Program-made: the position numbers and the translations under genes
The notes under the pieces: generated by a model
Seen by the model: only the letters and a program-made list of their open reading frames with translations
The model's database searches: none
Told to the model about the DNA's origin: nothing
Shown: piece after piece, positions 62,993 through 64,000 of the stretch
Position numbering within the stretch: position 1 is the first letter of the stretch
Layout of the letters: each line of letters begins with the position of its first letter
Assembly (NCBI RefSeq): GCF_003240565.2
Contig: NZ_CP117255.1
Location: forward strand, 62,001-126,000
DNA from: Rhizobium tumorigenes
GTDB taxonomy: Bacteria; Pseudomonadota; Alphaproteobacteria; Rhizobiales; Rhizobiaceae
Reading direction: 5' to 3'
DNA: 64,000 nt

Positions 62993-64000
62993 TCAGGCCG
63001 AGACCTTTTCCAGTGCCCGGGCGAAATCCTCGATGAGATCGTCCGTGTCTTCAATGCCGGCCGAAAACCGTACCGTGCCGGGAGAAATTCCGAGCTCAGC
63101 GCGGTCCTCGTCGGTCAGGTTTTTGTGTGTAGTGGTGGCCGGATGGGTGATCAGGCTCTTGGCGTCGCCGAGATTGTTGGAGATCTTGACGATCTCCAGT
63201 GCATTCTGCAGCGCGAATGCCGCTTCCTTGCCGCCCTTGAGTTCCATGCAGACCAGTGTCGAGCCGCCGGTCATCTGCTTGGCGATGATATCGGCCTGCG
63301 GATGATCCTTGCGGCCGGGATAGATCACCTTGGCGACCTTGCTGTTGTCGGCCAGGAAGTCGGCGATGCGACCGGCGTTCTCCGTCTGCTGCTTGACGCG
63401 CAGCGGCAGGGTCTCGATCCCCTTCAGCAGCGTCCAGGCTGTGAACGGCGACATTGAGGGGCCGGTGTGCCGGTAATAGTCCTGCAGGTGCTCGTCGACC
63501 CATTCCTTGTCCGATAGTACGACGCCGCCGAGCGAACGACCTTGTCCATCGATATGCTTGGTGGCCGAATAGACGACGATGTGGGCGCCGAGTTCGAGCG
63601 GCTTCTGGAACAGCGGTGTCGCAAACACATTGTCGACGACAAGCTTGGCACCGATCTGGTTGGCGAGTTTCGCGACGCCGGCAATGTCCACCACCTCGAG
63701 CGTCGGATTGGTGGGGCTCTCCAGGAACAGCACCTTGGTGTTCGGGCGGATGGCCTTTTCCCAGTTGGCGAGATCGCGGCCGTCGACCAGCGTGCATTCG
63801 ATGCCGTAACGCGGCGCCAATGTCTCGACGACCCAGCGGCACGAGCCGAACAGGGCGCGGGCGGCGACGATATGGTCGCCTGCCTTCACCTGGCAGAGAA
63901 TAGCCGCGCTGACCGCGGCCATGCCCGATGCTGTCGAGCGGGCTTCCTCGGCGCCTTCCAGCATGCACATGCGCTTTTCGAACATGTCGTTGGTCGGGCT
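62993..64000 (-). CDS. metZ: O-succinylhomoserine sulfhydrylase (partial, cut by window edge)
   Basis: PLP enzyme of the Cys/Met metabolism family that makes homocysteine from O-succinylhomoserine and sulfide. The 336 codons seen are the C-terminal part; the frame remains open at 64000. The PLP Lys is in YSATKHIDGQGRSLGG, the substrate loop in FLESPTNPTLEVVD, and TRFSAGIED-like TVRFSAGIEDTDDLIEDF is the C-terminal signature. metZ rather than metB/metC is inferred from pattern and from the apaG-metZ order known in Rhizobiaceae. Confidence 0.88.
   Translation of the reverse strand, partial: SPTNDMFEKRMCMLEGAEEARSTASGMAAVSAAILCQVKAGDHIVAARALFGSCRWVVETLAPRYGIECTLVDGRDLANWEKAIRPNTKVLFLESPTNPTLEVVDIAGVAKLANQIGAKLVVDNVFATPLFQKPLELGAHIVVYSATKHIDGQGRSLGGVVLSDKEWVDEHLQDYYRHTGPSMSPFTAWTLLKGIETLPLRVKQQTENAGRIADFLADNSKVAKVIYPGRKDHPQADIIAKQMTGGSTLVCMELKGGKEAAFALQNALEIVKISNNLGDAKSLITHPATTTHKNLTDEDRAELGISPGTVRFSAGIEDTDDLIEDFARALEKVSA

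Noticed and set aside
1..64000. CRISPR arrays, insertion sequences, prophage or plasmid functions
   Set aside because: No regularly spaced repeats, transposase, integrase, phage structural or replication genes were seen.

Overview
The window looks like chromosomal DNA of a Rhizobiaceae alphaproteobacterium (Rhizobium/Agrobacterium/Sinorhizobium type). The reasons are family content and gene order, not a database match: a frcBCAK sugar transporter with its ROK regulator, a GcrA cell-cycle regulator beside a cluster of GANTC (CcrM) sites, the order rpmH-rnpA-yidC-engB-argB-dapD, the block phoR..phoU-phoB-gcrA-argD-argF-hslO-apaG-metZ, DUF992, and an alpha-r14-like small RNA. I see no prophage, insertion sequence, CRISPR array, rRNA or replication origin.

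Layout. 0-11.3 kb: the minus-strand housekeeping block rpmH-rnpA-yidC-engB ... argB-HAD nucleotidase ... dapD. It is interrupted by a plus-strand ECF sigma/anti-sigma/fasciclin module (5.9-7.9 kb), a secreted EF-hand protein and an aminoglycoside-phosphotransferase-like gene. 11.5-16.7 kb: a chemoreceptor, a histidine kinase, tRNA-Arg(ACG), a decayed secreted-protein gene and a DUF992 protein. 17-21.2 kb: a Ser/Thr-rich unknown, cbpM-cbpA, an aldo/keto reductase, a small RNA with three CCTCCTCCC loops, and a small secreted protein. 21.4-24.5 kb: a hydroxyproline-type catabolic operon (FAD oxidoreductase, atypical SDR, proline-racemase-family enzyme). 24.5-30 kb: fructokinase, pyrE, two convergent diguanylate cyclases and pyrC. 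30-35.5 kb: frcBCAK facing frcR plus a sugar mutarotase. 35.5-40.2 kb: pgi, a structured intergenic region with a 30-codon ORF, fadD and two VOC proteins. 40.3-44.1 kb: an osmF-yehYXW-type osmoprotectant ABC transporter.

45-56.7 kb is rich in phosphate genes: two PPK2 polyphosphate kinases, a PiT phosphate transporter, phoR, phoU and phoB. PHO-box-like heptamer repeats stand before one ppk2, before phoR and before phoU. The high-affinity transporter genes pstSCAB, which in related genomes sit between phoR and phoU, are not here. A 202-bp gap carrying a three-heptamer PHO box stands in their place. 56.8-64 kb: an AraC regulator and a DUF2000 gene whose start codons are 13 bp apart, gcrA with four GANTC sites in 37 bp, then argD, argF, hslO, apaG and the 3' part of metZ, cut by the window edge.

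The most interesting items are the CCTCCTCCC small RNA (20.7 kb), the phoR-phoUB locus without pst, the GANTC cluster at gcrA, the ECF sigma/fasciclin module, the SDR that has lost its catalytic Ser and Lys, and the structured region with a small ORF between pgi and fadD.
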